Part shown: positions 32,839 to 32,839 of the stretch, in pieces | How positions within the stretch are numbered: the first letter of the stretch is position 1 | Layout: each line of letters starts with the position of its first letter | Origin: Bryobacterales bacterium | GTDB lineage: Bacteria; Acidobacteriota; Terriglobia; Bryobacterales; Bryobacteraceae | Length of the DNA stretch: 32,839 bases | Direction of reading: 5' to 3' | Assembly: GCA_016789755.1 (NCBI GenBank) | Contig: JAEUQG010000043.1 | Coordinates: forward strand, 1-32,839 | Notes under the pieces: model-generated | Databases searched by the model: none | Told to the model about the DNA's origin: nothing | The model's input: the letters and a program-made list of their open reading frames with translations, nothing else | Program-made: the position numbers and the translations under genes

Positions 32839-32839
32839 C

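Overview
The window is a compact, GC-rich chromosomal stretch with 22 protein-coding genes. No RNA genes, insertion sequences, CRISPR arrays or phage genes were seen. The gene set points to an Acidobacteriota bacterium, most likely of the Bryobacteraceae/Solibacter type. The pointers are an Oar-like TonB-dependent receptor with an N-terminal carboxypeptidase-regulatory domain, a DUF1592/DUF1552 gene pair, a ceramidase-N-terminal-like hydrolase, a Tat-exported Gfo/Idh/MocA oxidoreductase, a sulfatase, and an HTTM protein. This placement is inferred from gene content; no marker gene is present.

Layout. 3-1586 (+) is the 3' part of a polytopic GT-C-like membrane protein. 2947-3753 and 1578-2942 (-) form a two-gene unit of a secreted EEP-family hydrolase and a polysaccharide deacetylase-like protein. 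3815-5230 (+) is a malonyl-CoA synthetase-like AMP-binding enzyme. 5763-6065 and 5227-5766 (-) are a small exported protein translationally coupled to a Nudix hydrolase. 6084-7403 (+) is the ceramidase-like hydrolase. 8026-9384 and 7392-8018 (-) are an M48 metalloprotease and a HAD phosphatase. 9481-10416 (+) is the branched-chain aminotransferase IlvE, followed by the DUF1592 cytochrome-like and DUF1552 pair (10454-13652). 14865-15209 and 13684-14868 (-) are a small membrane-anchored protein coupled to an HTTM-DCC fusion. 15246-16610 (+) is a stand-alone TrpB2. 16645-18171 (-) is a sulfatase. 18194-19306 and 19343-20674 (+) are a TPR protein and a class C beta-lactamase-like serine hydrolase. 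20761-22065 and 22077-22541 (+) are a Gfo/Idh oxidoreductase and a thioredoxin-fold protein lacking the first active-site cysteine. 22545-23468 (-) is FabD. 23579-26656 (+) is an RND transporter. 26653-27021 (-) is a VOC protein divergent from an AraC-type regulator at 27077-27835 (+). 27893-31261 (+) is the TonB-dependent receptor. 31264-32838 (-) is a phytoene-desaturase-like FAD enzyme cut by the window end.

Organisation. Genes alternate in strand every one to three genes. No gap exceeds about 110 bp, and there is no gene-free stretch above 300 bp. Convergent genes often abut or overlap at their stop codons. Four envelope or secreted genes (M48, TPR, RND, TonB receptor) appear to start at TTG about 6-9 nt after a strong Shine-Dalgarno sequence. 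Two genes (IlvE and the ceramidase-like hydrolase) have no Shine-Dalgarno but carry a -10-like hexamer 7 nt before the ATG, so they may be leaderless. Functionally the region mixes housekeeping metabolism (IlvE, TrpB2, FabD, malonyl-CoA synthetase) with many exported hydrolases and envelope proteins, as expected of a soil heterotroph degrading complex polymers. I see no single obvious new multi-gene system. The most interesting units are the coupled HTTM-DCC fusion, the Cys-less thioredoxin partner of the Gfo/Idh enzyme, the wall-binding-like tail on the deacetylase, and the uncharacterised DUF1592/DUF1552 pair.
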